Shown in pieces: positions 18,147-27,526 of a DNA stretch of 64,000 nucleotides. The DNA is taken from assembly GCF_002795405.1 (NCBI RefSeq), contig NZ_PHGZ01000013.1, forward strand, positions 334,860 to 398,859, written 5' to 3'. A model generated the notes under the pieces. It searched no databases. It worked only from the letters and a program-made list of their open reading frames with translations, and was not told the DNA's origin. Position 1 is the first letter of the stretch. Each line of letters opens with the position of its first letter. The translations under genes and the position numbers were made by a program. The stretch is from Caviibacterium pharyngocola. GTDB taxonomy: Bacteria > Pseudomonadota > Gammaproteobacteria > Enterobacterales > Pasteurellaceae.

Positions 18147-20198
18147 ATGAAATTTAATAAAACCAAAAGCTGTTTAGCGGCGTTGGCGCTAGGCGCTTTA
18201 GTTATTAATATGACGCCAGCCGTTGCGGTGGCGCCTAAATTAAAGGCGACCGATATTGTGATTCCGCAACCGACGGAAGAAAATATGTTGGCAACTAAAC
18301 GTGCCGCGACGCGTTTAACGCAATCCCATTATCGTAAATTTCAGCTGGACGATGCGTTTTCCGAAAAGATTTTTGATCGTTATTTAAAAAGTTTGGATTT
18401 TAGCCGTAACACGTTCTTACAAGCGGATATCGACCGAATGAGAGCGGAATACGCCGATAAAATCGATAACGAATTAAATGAAGGCAAACTGACCATTGCG
18501 TTCAAAATGTACGAATTAATGATGCAGCGTCGTTACGAACGTTATAAATACGCCTTGTCGTTATTGGATAAAGAGCCGAATTTAAACACGGACGATCAAA
18601 TCGAAATTGATCGCGAAAAAGCGGCTTGGGCGAAAAACGAAAGCGAAGCGGATAAATTATGGGAAGAACGCGTTAAAAACGATATTATCAATTTGAAATT
18701 GAAAGATAAAAAATGGCCGGAAATCAAAGCGAAATTAATTAAACGCTATGATTTGGCGATTCGTCGTTTAACTCAAACCAAAGCCGACGATATCGTTCAG
18801 GTATATTTAAACGCTTTTGCGCGTGAAATTGATCCGCATACCAGCTATTTAGCGCCACGCACGGCAAAAAGTTTTAACGAAAGTATGAATTTGTCTTTGG
18901 AAGGCATCGGTGCAACTTTGCAATCGGAAGACGACGAAACCTCCATTAAATCGCTCGTGCCGGGCGCACCGGCGGAACGCAGCAAAAAAATTAAAGCAGG
19001 CGATAAAATTATCGGTGTCGGTCAAGCGACCGGTGAAATTGAAGATGTCGTCGGTTGGCGCTTGGAAGACATCGTTGATAAGATCAAAGGCAAAAAAGGT
19101 ACCAAAGTACGTTTGGAAATCGAATCGGCGAAAGGCGGAAAATCCCGTATTGTTACCCTTGTGCGCGATAAAGTGCGTTTGGAAGATCAAGCGGCGAAAT
19201 TGACCGTAGAAAAAGTTGACGGCGAAAACATTGCCGTAATTAAAATTCCGGGGTTTTATTTGGGCTTAACCGAAGATGTAAAAAAATTGCTTGCGGAAAT
19301 GCAAACGAAAAAAGCCAAAGCGTTGATTGTTGACTTGCGTGAAAACGGCGGCGGTGCTTTGACCGAAGCGGTGAGTTTAAGCGGATTATTTATTAGCGAC
19401 GGTCCGATTGTACAAGTTCGCGACGCTTATCAGCGTATTCGTATTCACGAAGATCCGGATAATGCCCAAGTGTATGCCGGGCCGTTATTAGTGATGATTA
19501 ACCGTTTTAGCGCTTCGGCGTCGGAAATTTTTGCCGCGGCAATGCAAGATTACGATCGTGCGATTATTATCGGACAAAATACCTTCGGTAAAGGTACGGT
19601 GCAACAAAGTCGTTCGTTGAATTTCGTGTATGATTTGGATCAAACGCCGTTGGGCTTGATTCAATATACCATTCAAAAATTCTATCGCATTAACGGCGGC
19701 AGTACGCAGTTAAAAGGCGTAGCGCCGGATATTACTTTCCCTGAAGTGATTGATGCGAAAGAATACGGCGAAGAAAAAGAAGGCAATGCCTTACCTTGGG
19801 ATAAAGTTCCTGCAGCGTCTTATTCGGAAAGCAATAAAGCGCGTGCCGCCGTGAGCGAATTGAGCGAAAAACATATCGCTCGAATGGCGAAAGATCCGGA
19901 ATTTATCGCCTTGAACGAAGATTTGAAAATTCGTGACGAACGTCGGGAGCGTAAATTCTTGTCACTCAATTTCGCAGTGCGCAAAGCGGAAAACGATAAA
20001 GACGATGCGAAACGCTTGAAAGACATTAACGCACGCTTTAAACGCGAAGGTAAACCGTTATTGAAAGATATCGATAATCTGCCGAAAGATTATGAAGCGC
20101 CTGATTTTTATTTAAAAGAAGCGCAGAAAATGGCGGCGGATTTAGTTAAATTCGAGTCGGCAAAACAACAAAATGTGTCGGCGGAAGCGAAAAAATAA
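18147..20198 (+). CDS. prc: Tail-specific periplasmic protease Prc (Tsp)
   Basis: A 683-residue S41-family serine protease that degrades periplasmic proteins with non-polar C-termini and trims envelope enzymes and lipoproteins. It has a signal peptide (about 1-28), an N-terminal helical domain, a PDZ domain (about 250-330), the protease core with Ser457 in FSASASEIF and Lys482 in FGKGTVQ (catalytic dyad), and a C-terminal DUF3340-type helical region. The ATG at 18147 is preferred over an upstream GTG (18072): it begins a proper signal peptide and gives the E. coli length (682). Confidence 0.95.
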   Translation: MKFNKTKSCLAALALGALVINMTPAVAVAPKLKATDIVIPQPTEENMLATKRAATRLTQSHYRKFQLDDAFSEKIFDRYLKSLDFSRNTFLQADIDRMRAEYADKIDNELNEGKLTIAFKMYELMMQRRYERYKYALSLLDKEPNLNTDDQIEIDREKAAWAKNESEADKLWEERVKNDIINLKLKDKKWPEIKAKLIKRYDLAIRRLTQTKADDIVQVYLNAFAREIDPHTSYLAPRTAKSFNESMNLSLEGIGATLQSEDDETSIKSLVPGAPAERSKKIKAGDKIIGVGQATGEIEDVVGWRLEDIVDKIKGKKGTKVRLEIESAKGGKSRIVTLVRDKVRLEDQAAKLTVEKVDGENIAVIKIPGFYLGLTEDVKKLLAEMQTKKAKALIVDLRENGGGALTEAVSLSGLFISDGPIVQVRDAYQRIRIHEDPDNAQVYAGPLLVMINRFSASASEIFAAAMQDYDRAIIIGQNTFGKGTVQQSRSLNFVYDLDQTPLGLIQYTIQKFYRINGGSTQLKGVAPDITFPEVIDAKEYGEEKEGNALPWDKVPAASYSESNKARAAVSELSEKHIARMAKDPEFIALNEDLKIRDERRERKFLSLNFAVRKAENDKDDAKRLKDINARFKREGKPLLKDIDNLPKDYEAPDFYLKEAQKMAADLVKFESAKQQNVSAEAKK

Positions 20199-20208
20199 TT
20201 TATTTTTT

Positions 20209-20240
20209 ACCGCACTTTTGTTTAAGTGCGGTCATTTTTT
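20209..20240 (+). terminator. Uptake-signal-pair terminator after prc
   Basis: ACCGCACTT (20209-20217) and AAGTGCGGT (20224-20232), two opposed DNA uptake signals, form a 9-bp stem followed by CATTTTTT. Confidence 0.85.
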
Positions 20241-20263
20241 CTTAACTTTTAAGGAACTTGATA

Positions 20264-21760
20264 ATGTTAAAAACGACTTCGTTTAAGCTCGCGAAAATTG
20301 CGGCTTTATTGACGTCTTGCGCTTATGTGGGAAACGGCGTTGCCGATAATGCAGTGCAAACGGCGGTTGAAGCGGGGCAGACCCAAATTACCCTAACCGA
20401 CGAACAATTAATTGCGGAGCAAAAGGCGATTGAGGAACAGCTTGCGGCGGAACGCAAAGCCGAGGACGAACGTTTATTTGCCGAGCAACAACAAATTTCC
20501 GAACAGCGTTTGTCCGATGTAATCGGGCCGCAACAATTATTGTTTAAATCGGAAATCGCACGCATTTATTCGCAAAACGATTACGTGTTGCTTTGGGAAG
20601 ATAAAGCGGCGGAAAAACAATTTTTACGCGAATATGCGGCGATCGTCGCTAGCGGAATTTCCAGAAAATCCGCCGAAGCATTGGAAAATATTGAAAAAGC
20701 CTCTGCAACCGGCGGGTTGGTTTATGATATTTTGTTGACCGACGCATTTTTAGACTATATGTATTATTCGAAAAATGCGATGAAATCGGCGCAAAAATGG
20801 CTTTACACGGTAAACGGCTATAAAGCGGAGTTGCCGCAAGAACAAGATATTCAGGCTTGGCTAAGTGCGGTCAAAAATAATGAAAATTCGGCGTTCGTTT
20901 CACGCTTGTCCGGACAAAATTCCTTGTATAAACAAACCGTGCGTTATTTGGAATCGGCGATTTCAGCGACAAAAAATCAGCAAGACGGCGCGAAATTGCA
21001 TAAATTGGCGATTAATGCTCAACGCTTACGTTTGATTCCGAGCTTTGAGAACGGTATTTTTGTAAATATTCCGAGTTATCAGCTGAATTATTATCGCGAC
21101 GGAAAATTGGTGTTAAATTCCAGAGTGATTGTCGGCAAACAAGAACGCAAAACGCCGGTGATGTACAGCAAATTAAGCAATGTGGTGGTAAATCCGCCTT
21201 GGAACCCGACAACACGTTTGATTAATGAAGATCTCGTGCCGAAAATTAAGCGCGATCCGAGCTATGTCGCGCGTCACGGTTATACAATTTTAGACGGAAA
21301 CGGACGTTCGATTGATCCGTATTCGATTAATTGGAGCGCAATCGGCAGCAAATTCCCTTATCGCTTGCGTCAAGCGCCGGGCGACAGTGCATTGGGTAAC
21401 TACAAATTCAATATGCCGAGTTCCGATGCGATTTATTTACACGATACGCCGAATCATACATTGTTCGGCAAAAAAGATCGCGCTTTGAGTTCCGGTTGTA
21501 TTCGTGTGGAAAAATCCGATCAGTTAGCCACGATTTTGTTAAAAGAAAGCGGCTGGAGCGAGGAGCGAAAACAGCGTGTGTTAAAAAGTCGTCAAACCAC
21601 TTCGGCGAACGTGCGTTCGGATAATCCGGTGTATTTATACTATGTCACGGCTTGGGTTGATCAAGGAAAAATCAATACCTTGCCGGATATTTACGGCTAT
21701 GACAGTGCGTCGAATTTAACTTACGTTAACTGGAATACGGTCAAGAAATACTTAATGTAG
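20264..21760 (+). CDS. ldtD: L,D-transpeptidase (YcbB/LdtD type)
   Basis: A 498-residue YkuD-family enzyme that forms 3-3 cross-links in peptidoglycan. A signal peptide is followed by a glutamate/alanine-rich helical stretch (about 45-95), a scaffold region, a peptidoglycan-binding-like region and the YkuD domain. The catalytic cysteine is Cys412 in SSGCIRVE, with the preceding conserved histidine in YLHDTPN. It is shorter than E. coli LdtD (615 residues). The ATG at 20264 is used; a TTG two codons upstream is less likely given the AAGGAACTTGATA leader. The order ldtD-ycbK-gloC(ycbL) is as in E. coli. Confidence 0.9.
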   Translation: MLKTTSFKLAKIAALLTSCAYVGNGVADNAVQTAVEAGQTQITLTDEQLIAEQKAIEEQLAAERKAEDERLFAEQQQISEQRLSDVIGPQQLLFKSEIARIYSQNDYVLLWEDKAAEKQFLREYAAIVASGISRKSAEALENIEKASATGGLVYDILLTDAFLDYMYYSKNAMKSAQKWLYTVNGYKAELPQEQDIQAWLSAVKNNENSAFVSRLSGQNSLYKQTVRYLESAISATKNQQDGAKLHKLAINAQRLRLIPSFENGIFVNIPSYQLNYYRDGKLVLNSRVIVGKQERKTPVMYSKLSNVVVNPPWNPTTRLINEDLVPKIKRDPSYVARHGYTILDGNGRSIDPYSINWSAIGSKFPYRLRQAPGDSALGNYKFNMPSSDAIYLHDTPNHTLFGKKDRALSSGCIRVEKSDQLATILLKESGWSEERKQRVLKSRQTTSANVRSDNPVYLYYVTAWVDQGKINTLPDIYGYDSASNLTYVNWNTVKKYLM

Positions 21761-21861
21761 TCATTTTTTCGGATAAGTTGAAAAAAATTTACATTTTTAT
21801 GAACTTATCCGACCTGTTTCTGTCCAATGTAAAGAATTGTAAATTTAGAGTCAAAAACATT

Positions 21862-22422
21862 ATGAATGAAATTAATCGAAATCGTCGTAAATGGCTATCT
21901 TTAGGTGGCATTATTTTAGGCGCCTCGCTATTACCTAATTCAGTGTTGGCAGCCGTTTCCACCCCGAAACCGCGTATTCTAAGTTTCAGAAATATCAATA
22001 CTGGGGATAGGTTAAGTGCGGAATTTGCCGGCGGAGTAGGATTCTCTGCGGAAAATCTAAGAAAATTGGACTATTTATTGCGCGATAAACGCACGAATCA
22101 AGTACATCGTATGGATTCGAATTTGTTTTCCAAGTTTTATAAAATTCAGTCTCTGCTAGGTTTGCGCAATACGGAAATTCAGATTATTTGCGGATATCGC
22201 TCACCGGCAAGTAATGCCTCTATGCGTCGCAATAGCCGCGGCGTGGCGAGCAACAGCTATCATATGCGCGGACAAGCGATTGATTTTCGTATCGACGGTG
22301 TTTCTTTGGCAAGCGTAAGACAAGCCGCCGAAAATTTAAATAACGGCGGTGTCGGTTATTATCCGTACAGTAATTTCGTACATATTGATACCGGTCCGGT
22401 ACGCACTTGGCGCGGCAGTTGA
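21862..22422 (+). CDS. ycbK: YcbK/DUF882 peptidase-like protein with Tat signal
   Basis: A 186-residue exported protein of the DUF882 family (peptidase M15-like fold), matching E. coli YcbK along its length. The N-terminus MNEINRNRRKWLSLGG has a twin-arginine signal, aligning with NRRKLLALGG of YcbK. This fixes the start at 21862 rather than a TTG at 21778. The zinc-ligand pattern of M15 peptidases is present: His in SYHMRGQAIDFR with the Asp, and a distal His in FVHIDTG. It probably acts on peptidoglycan peptides next to LdtD; its activity is not established. Confidence 0.9.
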   Translation: MNEINRNRRKWLSLGGIILGASLLPNSVLAAVSTPKPRILSFRNINTGDRLSAEFAGGVGFSAENLRKLDYLLRDKRTNQVHRMDSNLFSKFYKIQSLLGLRNTEIQIICGYRSPASNASMRRNSRGVASNSYHMRGQAIDFRIDGVSLASVRQAAENLNNGGVGYYPYSNFVHIDTGPVRTWRGS

Positions 22423-22454
22423 TTGCCAATCAAAGATAAAATAATTCGAAATGG

Positions 22455-22480
22455 AACCGCACTTTTGTGCGGTTTTGTTT
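22455..22480 (+). terminator. Terminator after ycbK
   Basis: AACCGCAC (22455-22462) and GTGCGGTT (22467-22474) form an 8-bp stem with a TTTT loop and a following TTGTTT run. Confidence 0.7.
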
Positions 22481-22518
22481 ATCATTAACGCTTAATTGAA
22501 TCAGTAAAAGGACATTAA

Positions 22519-23148
22519 ATGAATATTGATATTATACCGGTTACGGCGTTTCAGCAAAATTGTTCGCTAATTTGGGATGATGAAAAAAATGCGGCGATCA
22601 TTGATCCGGGTGGTGAAGCGGAAAAATTAATTCGTCGTATTGAAGAACTAGGATTGAATTTGCAACGTATTTTATTAACGCACGGGCATTTAGATCACGT
22701 CGGAGCCGCGCCGAAATTAAAAGCACATTTTAAGGCGGAAATTTGGGGCTCTAATTCGGCGGACGATTATTGGTTTCAAGGCTTGCCGCAGCAATCGGAA
22801 AAATTCGGTTTATTATTCGAAGCCTCGGCGTTTACGCCGGATCGCTGGTTGAATGAAGAAGGCGAAATGATTGCTATCGGCGATCTTCGCCTTGAAGTGT
22901 TGCAACTTCCCGGACATACGCCCGGTCACATCGGCTTTTTAGAACGAAGTAAAAAAGTGGCGTTTACCGGTGATGTGCTGTTTCAAAATAGTATCGGGCG
23001 CACGGATTTTCCGGGTGGTGATCATCAAACCTTGTTGCGCTCCATTCGCGAAAAGTTATATGTGTTGGATGATGAAACCATTATTGTTGCCGGACACGGC
23101 GCTTACACCACAATCGGTCGCGAAAAGCAACATAACCCGTTTTTATAA
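22519..23148 (+). CDS. gloC: Glyoxalase II-like metallo-beta-lactamase-fold hydrolase (YcbL)
   Basis: A 209-residue metallo-beta-lactamase-fold enzyme similar to E. coli YcbL/GloC, a type II glyoxalase that hydrolyses S-lactoylglutathione. The dinuclear metal site is visible: THGHLDHVG (HxHxDH), the PGHTPGH histidine, the bridging Asp in FTGDVLF and the last histidine in AGHGAYT. It lacks the long C-terminal glutathione-binding domain of GloB. It completes the ldtD-ycbK-gloC cluster but has its own ribosome-binding site after a terminator. Confidence 0.9.
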   Translation: MNIDIIPVTAFQQNCSLIWDDEKNAAIIDPGGEAEKLIRRIEELGLNLQRILLTHGHLDHVGAAPKLKAHFKAEIWGSNSADDYWFQGLPQQSEKFGLLFEASAFTPDRWLNEEGEMIAIGDLRLEVLQLPGHTPGHIGFLERSKKVAFTGDVLFQNSIGRTDFPGGDHQTLLRSIREKLYVLDDETIIVAGHGAYTTIGREKQHNPFL

Positions 23149-23149
23149 A

Positions 23150-23180
23150 AAAAGTGCGGAAATAAAACCGCACTTTTGTC
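23150..23180 (+). terminator. Terminator after gloC
   Basis: AAAAGTGCGG (23150-23159) pairs with CCGCACTTTT (23168-23177), made of two partial uptake signals in opposite orientation. Confidence 0.75.
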
Positions 23181-23213
23181 AATATTTACCTTTATCGGCA
23201 TAATCAACAGCCG

Positions 23214-23639
23214 CTATTTCAATACTAAAATCGGCTTATTGCCGTAGCGCGCGACTTTCACCGTGTTGCTGCTTAAGCCTTTGGAATTCGGTTGGCTGCT
23301 TGCCAACATTACGATAAGATCCACTGCTTTTTCTTCCGCAATACGATTGATTTCTTCATAAATCGTGCCGTGCGCAACGATATGTTGAACTTTCGAACCT
23401 TCGGGAAAGGCGCGTTGGGTGAAATCGTGCAAGGCTTTATTCGCTTCGACAATCACGGATTTATCGAAATTTTTCGGTAAAAACGCCGAAACGAAACTGT
23501 CGTCAATGGGTTCGATAATCGTCACGACGCGGTAAATGGCGTCAGGATTATGATTGGTCAGTTTTAATGCCGTATCCACGACATACTGCGCGCTGTCCAA
23601 ATTGCTTAGGTCAATAGCGATAAGTAGTTTGTTATACAT
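23214..23639 (-). CDS. Universal stress protein linked to the TRAP transporter
   Basis: A 141-residue UspA-fold protein (opening KLLIAIDLSN, closing RYGNKPILVLK). In ATP-binding Usp proteins the C-terminal part contains G-2X-G-9X-G-S/T. Here the corresponding stretch LASSQPNSKGLSSNTVKV keeps only one of these glycines, so ATP binding is doubtful. It is the last gene of the TRAP cluster on the minus strand, 59 bp after the permease gene, with an imperfect hairpin between them. A Usp protein (TeaD) regulates the TRAP transporter TeaABC in Halomonas, so a similar partner role is plausible but inferred. Confidence 0.82.
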   Translation of the reverse strand: MYNKLLIAIDLSNLDSAQYVVDTALKLTNHNPDAIYRVVTIIEPIDDSFVSAFLPKNFDKSVIVEANKALHDFTQRAFPEGSKVQHIVAHGTIYEEINRIAEEKAVDLIVMLASSQPNSKGLSSNTVKVARYGNKPILVLK

Positions 23640-23664
23640 AAGTTATCCTTTTGGCAGAATATTC

Positions 23665-23698
23665 ACCGCACTTTCGTTTAAAAGCGCGGTGCGTTTTT
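23665..23698 (-). terminator. Imperfect hairpin between TRAP permease and usp genes
   Basis: ACCGCACTTT (23665-23674) can pair, with one bulge, with AAAGCGCGGT (23681-23690). On the minus strand it lies between the permease stop and the usp start. It lacks a clear T run in that direction, so it may be a partial attenuator or just a degenerate uptake-signal pair. Confidence 0.4.
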
Positions 23699-26335
23699 TT
23701 ATAGTTTTTTTGCCCGACGACGTTGATTCCAGCCGAGTGCGAAAATCATCAGCAAGCCGGGAACGAACATCCATTCTTTCGGGATAGAAACTAACGGTAA
23801 CGACACGTCTAAAACGGTTTGATCCCAGTTCAAGCCGGCTTTTGCCGCCGGAGAATCCACCTCGACCATATCGATGATCACTTTATTGGTTTGAACGCCG
23901 TTAAGTTCGATTTTCTCTTGCGTATCCAATAGTGTTAAGCCTAAAGCTTTTAAACGTTCTTCGCCGTCGGCGCCTTCCGGTACGCTAAGTTGCGAATAAA
24001 ATTCGATTTCTTTACCGTAAGGATTAATGCCGGAAACTTTCAGGGTAATATTTTTTCCCGGTTCGGTTTTTTCCAATTCTTGCACCAAATACATCGGTTC
24101 GATATGGTGAGAAGTCGGTGAAACGTATTCCATAAAGAATCCCGGACGGAAAATCATAAAGGCGGCAAAAATTAAGGCAATGGTTTCCCACCACTTATTT
24201 TTGACGAAGAAATGATTCATTGTCGCCGCGGTAAACGCCAATATGGCGATCGTCGAGGCAACGGCGACAAGAATGCCTTTTGCCCAGCCGACATCAATTA
24301 GTAATAAATCAGTATTGAAGATAAACAAGAATGGCAAAATCGCGGTTCTTAAGCTATAAAAGAAGGCGACGATACCGGTTTTGATCGGATTTCCGCCAGA
24401 CACCGCAGCGGCGGCGAAAGAAGCGAGACCCACCGGCGGTGTAACGTCCGCCATAATACCGAAATAGAATACAAATAAATGCACGGCGACAAGCGGTACG
24501 ATTAAGCCGTTTTGTTTACCGACCTCCACAATCACCAACGCCATTAATGATGACACGACAATATAGTTTGCGGTAGTCGGTAATCCCATTCCGAGAATCA
24601 AACTGAAAATGGCGACAAGGATTAACATTAACACAATGTTACCCATCGAAAGCACTTCGATAATGCCGGAAAGTTGCACGCCGAAACCGGTTAATGAAAC
24701 AACGCCGACGATAATGCCCGCAGTTGCCGTAGCGATACCGATACCGATCATATTTCTCGCGCCGGTTTCCAACCCGTCGATAAGCGCGTGAACGCCCTCG
24801 GTAAATTGCTGTTTGGTGACCGATTCTTTGCGGAAATAGCTTAATAACGGACGTTGTGTGATCAAAATCACGGCTAATGCGACGGTTCCCCAGAAGGCGG
24901 AAAGTCCCGGTGAAAGCATTTCCACCATCAAACACCAGATCAAGATCACCACCGGAATTAAGAAATGCAAACCGGCGTTGACGGTCGGTTTTGCCGAAGG
25001 CAATTTCACCACCGGTGCATTCGGATCATCCACTTCTAAATCCGGAAATTTTGCGACACGGCGAATCAGCAATAAATAAATTACGGCGAGAATCGCACAA
25101 ACAATGGCGAAGGCGTGGTTCGGCGCGACGGTTTTAATCCAACCGAGGGAAATATGCACGACGGCGACCAAACCGATAATCACCAAAATCGAGGTCACGA
25201 TTTTTAACAGGAATATCAATAACGGACTCGGCGGATCGGTGCGCGGCAAGCCTTGAAGATCGAGTTTCAACGCTTCCAAATGTACGATATAGACCAACGC
25301 GATATAAGAAATTAACGCCGGTAATGCCGCGTGGGTGATTAATTGGCTATACGGCATATTGATATATTCGATCATCAAGAATGCAGCAGCCCCCATCACC
25401 GGCGGCATAATTTGACCGTTGACCGACGATGCCACTTCAACGGCACCGGCTTTTTCCGCCGAAAAACCGACACGTTTCATCATCGGGATCGTAAAGGTTC
25501 CGGTCGTCACCACGTTAGCGATGGAGGAGCCGGAAATCAAACCGGTTAAGCCGGAAGAAACTACCGCGGCTTTCGCCGGACCGCCGCGTAAATGACCCAA
25601 ATAAGCGAAAGCGGTTTTAATGAAATAGTTGCCCGCACCGGCTTTGTCTAATAAAGCGCCGAATAACACAAAGAGGAAAACGTATTTTGTCGAAACGCCC
25701 AGCGCTACGCCAAATACACCTTCGGTAGTCACCCATTGTTGGTTGATAATTTGTGAAAGAGATCCGGAACGGTGGCTGATAATCCAATTCGTCGGCAAAT
25801 ATTGACCGAAATAGTTATACAACAAAAATACGGAGGCGATAATGACCAAAGGCAAACCCAAACTGCGGCGGCAGGCTTCAAGCAATAATAATACGCCCAA
25901 GCAACCGGCAATAATATCCTGCATATTCGGTGCGCCGAAACGTGTCACCAAACCTTGGTAGAAAAAGATATAGTACGCGCCTAAAAATGCACCCAGAATA
26001 GCGAAAACCCAGTCGTGATAAGGCACGCGATGTTTCGGAGAGGTCGCAAATGCAGGAAAAGCGAGATAGGCTAAAAACAATGCGAACGCCAAATGAATGG
26101 AACGCGCTTTAGTGTCGTCAACCACCACATTTAACTCCCAGTCCCAGCTTCTTAATACTTCTTGCAGCCAAAACGGAAAAGGCGAGGTGTAGTAAAGTTG
26201 GAAAATCGACCAAAAAATGGCGGTCACAATAATTAATTTTTTGGTAAAACCGCTAGGATTACGTCCGCCCGAATCATTTGAGGCGACCATATCCTGTAAA
26301 TCATCATAATCGAGCGGTTTGGATTTGTCGGACAT
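23699..26335 (-). CDS. TRAP transporter fused permease (TAXI type, DctQM fusion)
   Basis: An 878-residue inner-membrane protein combining the small (Q) and large (M) TRAP permease domains. About four N-terminal helices fall within residues 30-170. The large DctM-like domain follows (about 180-690), with SSGLTGLISGSSIANVVTTG and a second family motif near GMGLPTTANYIV. A C-terminal region of DUF3394 type follows: a soluble, PDZ-like segment (about 745-840, containing VDSPAAKAGLNWDQ) between transmembrane helices. TRAP transporters use the sodium gradient to import organic acids. The TAXI binding-protein gene lies immediately upstream. The substrate cannot be deduced. Confidence 0.9.
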   Translation of the reverse strand: MSDKSKPLDYDDLQDMVASNDSGGRNPSGFTKKLIIVTAIFWSIFQLYYTSPFPFWLQEVLRSWDWELNVVVDDTKARSIHLAFALFLAYLAFPAFATSPKHRVPYHDWVFAILGAFLGAYYIFFYQGLVTRFGAPNMQDIIAGCLGVLLLLEACRRSLGLPLVIIASVFLLYNYFGQYLPTNWIISHRSGSLSQIINQQWVTTEGVFGVALGVSTKYVFLFVLFGALLDKAGAGNYFIKTAFAYLGHLRGGPAKAAVVSSGLTGLISGSSIANVVTTGTFTIPMMKRVGFSAEKAGAVEVASSVNGQIMPPVMGAAAFLMIEYINMPYSQLITHAALPALISYIALVYIVHLEALKLDLQGLPRTDPPSPLLIFLLKIVTSILVIIGLVAVVHISLGWIKTVAPNHAFAIVCAILAVIYLLLIRRVAKFPDLEVDDPNAPVVKLPSAKPTVNAGLHFLIPVVILIWCLMVEMLSPGLSAFWGTVALAVILITQRPLLSYFRKESVTKQQFTEGVHALIDGLETGARNMIGIGIATATAGIIVGVVSLTGFGVQLSGIIEVLSMGNIVLMLILVAIFSLILGMGLPTTANYIVVSSLMALVIVEVGKQNGLIVPLVAVHLFVFYFGIMADVTPPVGLASFAAAAVSGGNPIKTGIVAFFYSLRTAILPFLFIFNTDLLLIDVGWAKGILVAVASTIAILAFTAATMNHFFVKNKWWETIALIFAAFMIFRPGFFMEYVSPTSHHIEPMYLVQELEKTEPGKNITLKVSGINPYGKEIEFYSQLSVPEGADGEERLKALGLTLLDTQEKIELNGVQTNKVIIDMVEVDSPAAKAGLNWDQTVLDVSLPLVSIPKEWMFVPGLLMIFALGWNQRRRAKKL

Positions 26336-26390
26336 AAGTTCTCCCGAAAAATAATAGCAATAAAATCGTGAACGATTAAAAACGGAAAAA

Positions 26391-26407
26391 GGCAGGGAAA
26401 CCCTGCC
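26391..26407 (-). terminator. Hairpin between TAXI binding-protein and permease genes
   Basis: GGCAGGG (26391-26397) and CCCTGCC (26401-26407) form a 7-bp GC stem, followed on the minus strand by TTTTTCCG. Located directly after the binding-protein stop, it could act as a partial terminator or 3'-end stabiliser that keeps the binding protein more abundant than the permease. Confidence 0.6.
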
Positions 26408-26423
26408 CTAAACGGATGACGAA

Positions 26424-27386
26424 TTATTGAATCCAACCGCGTTCTTTATAATAGCGCACCGCACCGTCGTGCAATGGCGCGGAAAGCGCGTTTTTGATCA
26501 TTTCTTCTTCTTTCAAATTATTAAATGCCGGATGCAATTTTTTGAAGCGTTCGAAATTGTCAAATACGGCTTTTACTACGGCATAAACGCGATCATCGTC
26601 AACATCGGCGGAAGTGACCAATGTGGCATACACACCGAAGGTATCCACCGGATTATCCGTACCTGTATATAATCCGCCCGGAATTTGCGCTTTGGCATAA
26701 TACGGATTATCCGCCACTAATTTATCGATTTCAGGTCCAGTGATCGGAACAAGATGAGCCGCACAGGCCGCTGCCGCTTCTTTTAACGCACCGTTCGGGT
26801 GACCGACGTTATAAGTAATGGCGTCTAAGTTGTTATCGCACATTACGGACGCCATTTCCGCCGGTTTAAGTTCGGAAGCGACTTTAAATTCTTTATCCGT
26901 CCAGCCTTTTGCCGCTAAAATCACGTTCATTGTCGCACGCGTGCCGGAACCCGGATCGCCCACGTTTACGCGTTTGCCTTTCAAGTCGTCGAAGGTTTTA
27001 ATGCCGGAATCATCGCGCGCCATTAAAGTGAAAGGTTCCGGATGAATAGAGAATACGGCGCGTAATTTGTCGTTTTTCTTACCTTCGAAAGAACTGGTGC
27101 CGTTATAAGCGTGATATTGCCAGTCCGATTGCGCGATACCCATTTCCATTTGATTTGCCGCAATCGCATTTAAGTTGGCGACGGAAGCTCCGGTTGAAGG
27201 TGCGTTACATTTAATTTGCGTTTTTGCGGTGTCGCGATTCACTAATTGGCAAATGGATTGACCCACCACATAGTAAACGCCGGTTTGACCGCCGGTGCCG
27301 ATAGTGACGAATTTATCTTCCGCTTGAACGGAAAAAGAAGCCGCTGCGATACCGGCAATCATTGAGAGTTTTAGTAGTTTTTTCAT
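26424..27386 (-). CDS. TAXI-family TRAP transporter solute-binding protein
   Basis: A 320-residue periplasmic binding protein with a signal peptide cleaved after SVQA (about residue 22). It carries the TAXI-family opening VTIGTGGQTGVYYVVGQSIC and the ligand-pocket stretch NVGDPGSGTRATMNVIL. TAXI proteins capture small organic acids or amino acids and deliver them to the fused permease encoded next. The family includes glutamate and 2-oxoglutarate binders, but the ligand here is unknown. A strong ribosome-binding site (AAGAGGAGTAATA) supports the start. Confidence 0.93.
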   Translation of the reverse strand: MKKLLKLSMIAGIAAASFSVQAEDKFVTIGTGGQTGVYYVVGQSICQLVNRDTAKTQIKCNAPSTGASVANLNAIAANQMEMGIAQSDWQYHAYNGTSSFEGKKNDKLRAVFSIHPEPFTLMARDDSGIKTFDDLKGKRVNVGDPGSGTRATMNVILAAKGWTDKEFKVASELKPAEMASVMCDNNLDAITYNVGHPNGALKEAAAACAAHLVPITGPEIDKLVADNPYYAKAQIPGGLYTGTDNPVDTFGVYATLVTSADVDDDRVYAVVKAVFDNFERFKKLHPAFNNLKEEEMIKNALSAPLHDGAVRYYKERGWIQ

Positions 27387-27459
27387 ATTATTACTCCTCT
27401 TGAATAGGGGATTGTATAAGGATGTTGTGTCGTCAAAAATTCTTTACGAACGAAGTAAA

Positions 27460-27488
27460 GATATACAGTAGAAAAGTTTTCCTTGCAA
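27460..27488 (-). promoter_or_regulatory. Promoter of the TAXI-TRAP operon
   Basis: On the minus strand TTGCAA (27488-27483) and TATATC (27465-27460) are separated by 17 bp, a good sigma-70 promoter 74 bp before the binding-protein start. A 7-bp inverted repeat, TCTTTAC (27441-27447) and GTAAAGA (27455-27461), overlaps the -10 edge and start site. It could be an operator or a 5'-UTR hairpin. Confidence 0.6.
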
Positions 27489-27526
27489 TCTATTTTTAAC
27501 CAAAACCTCACATTCTTTTCAATACA

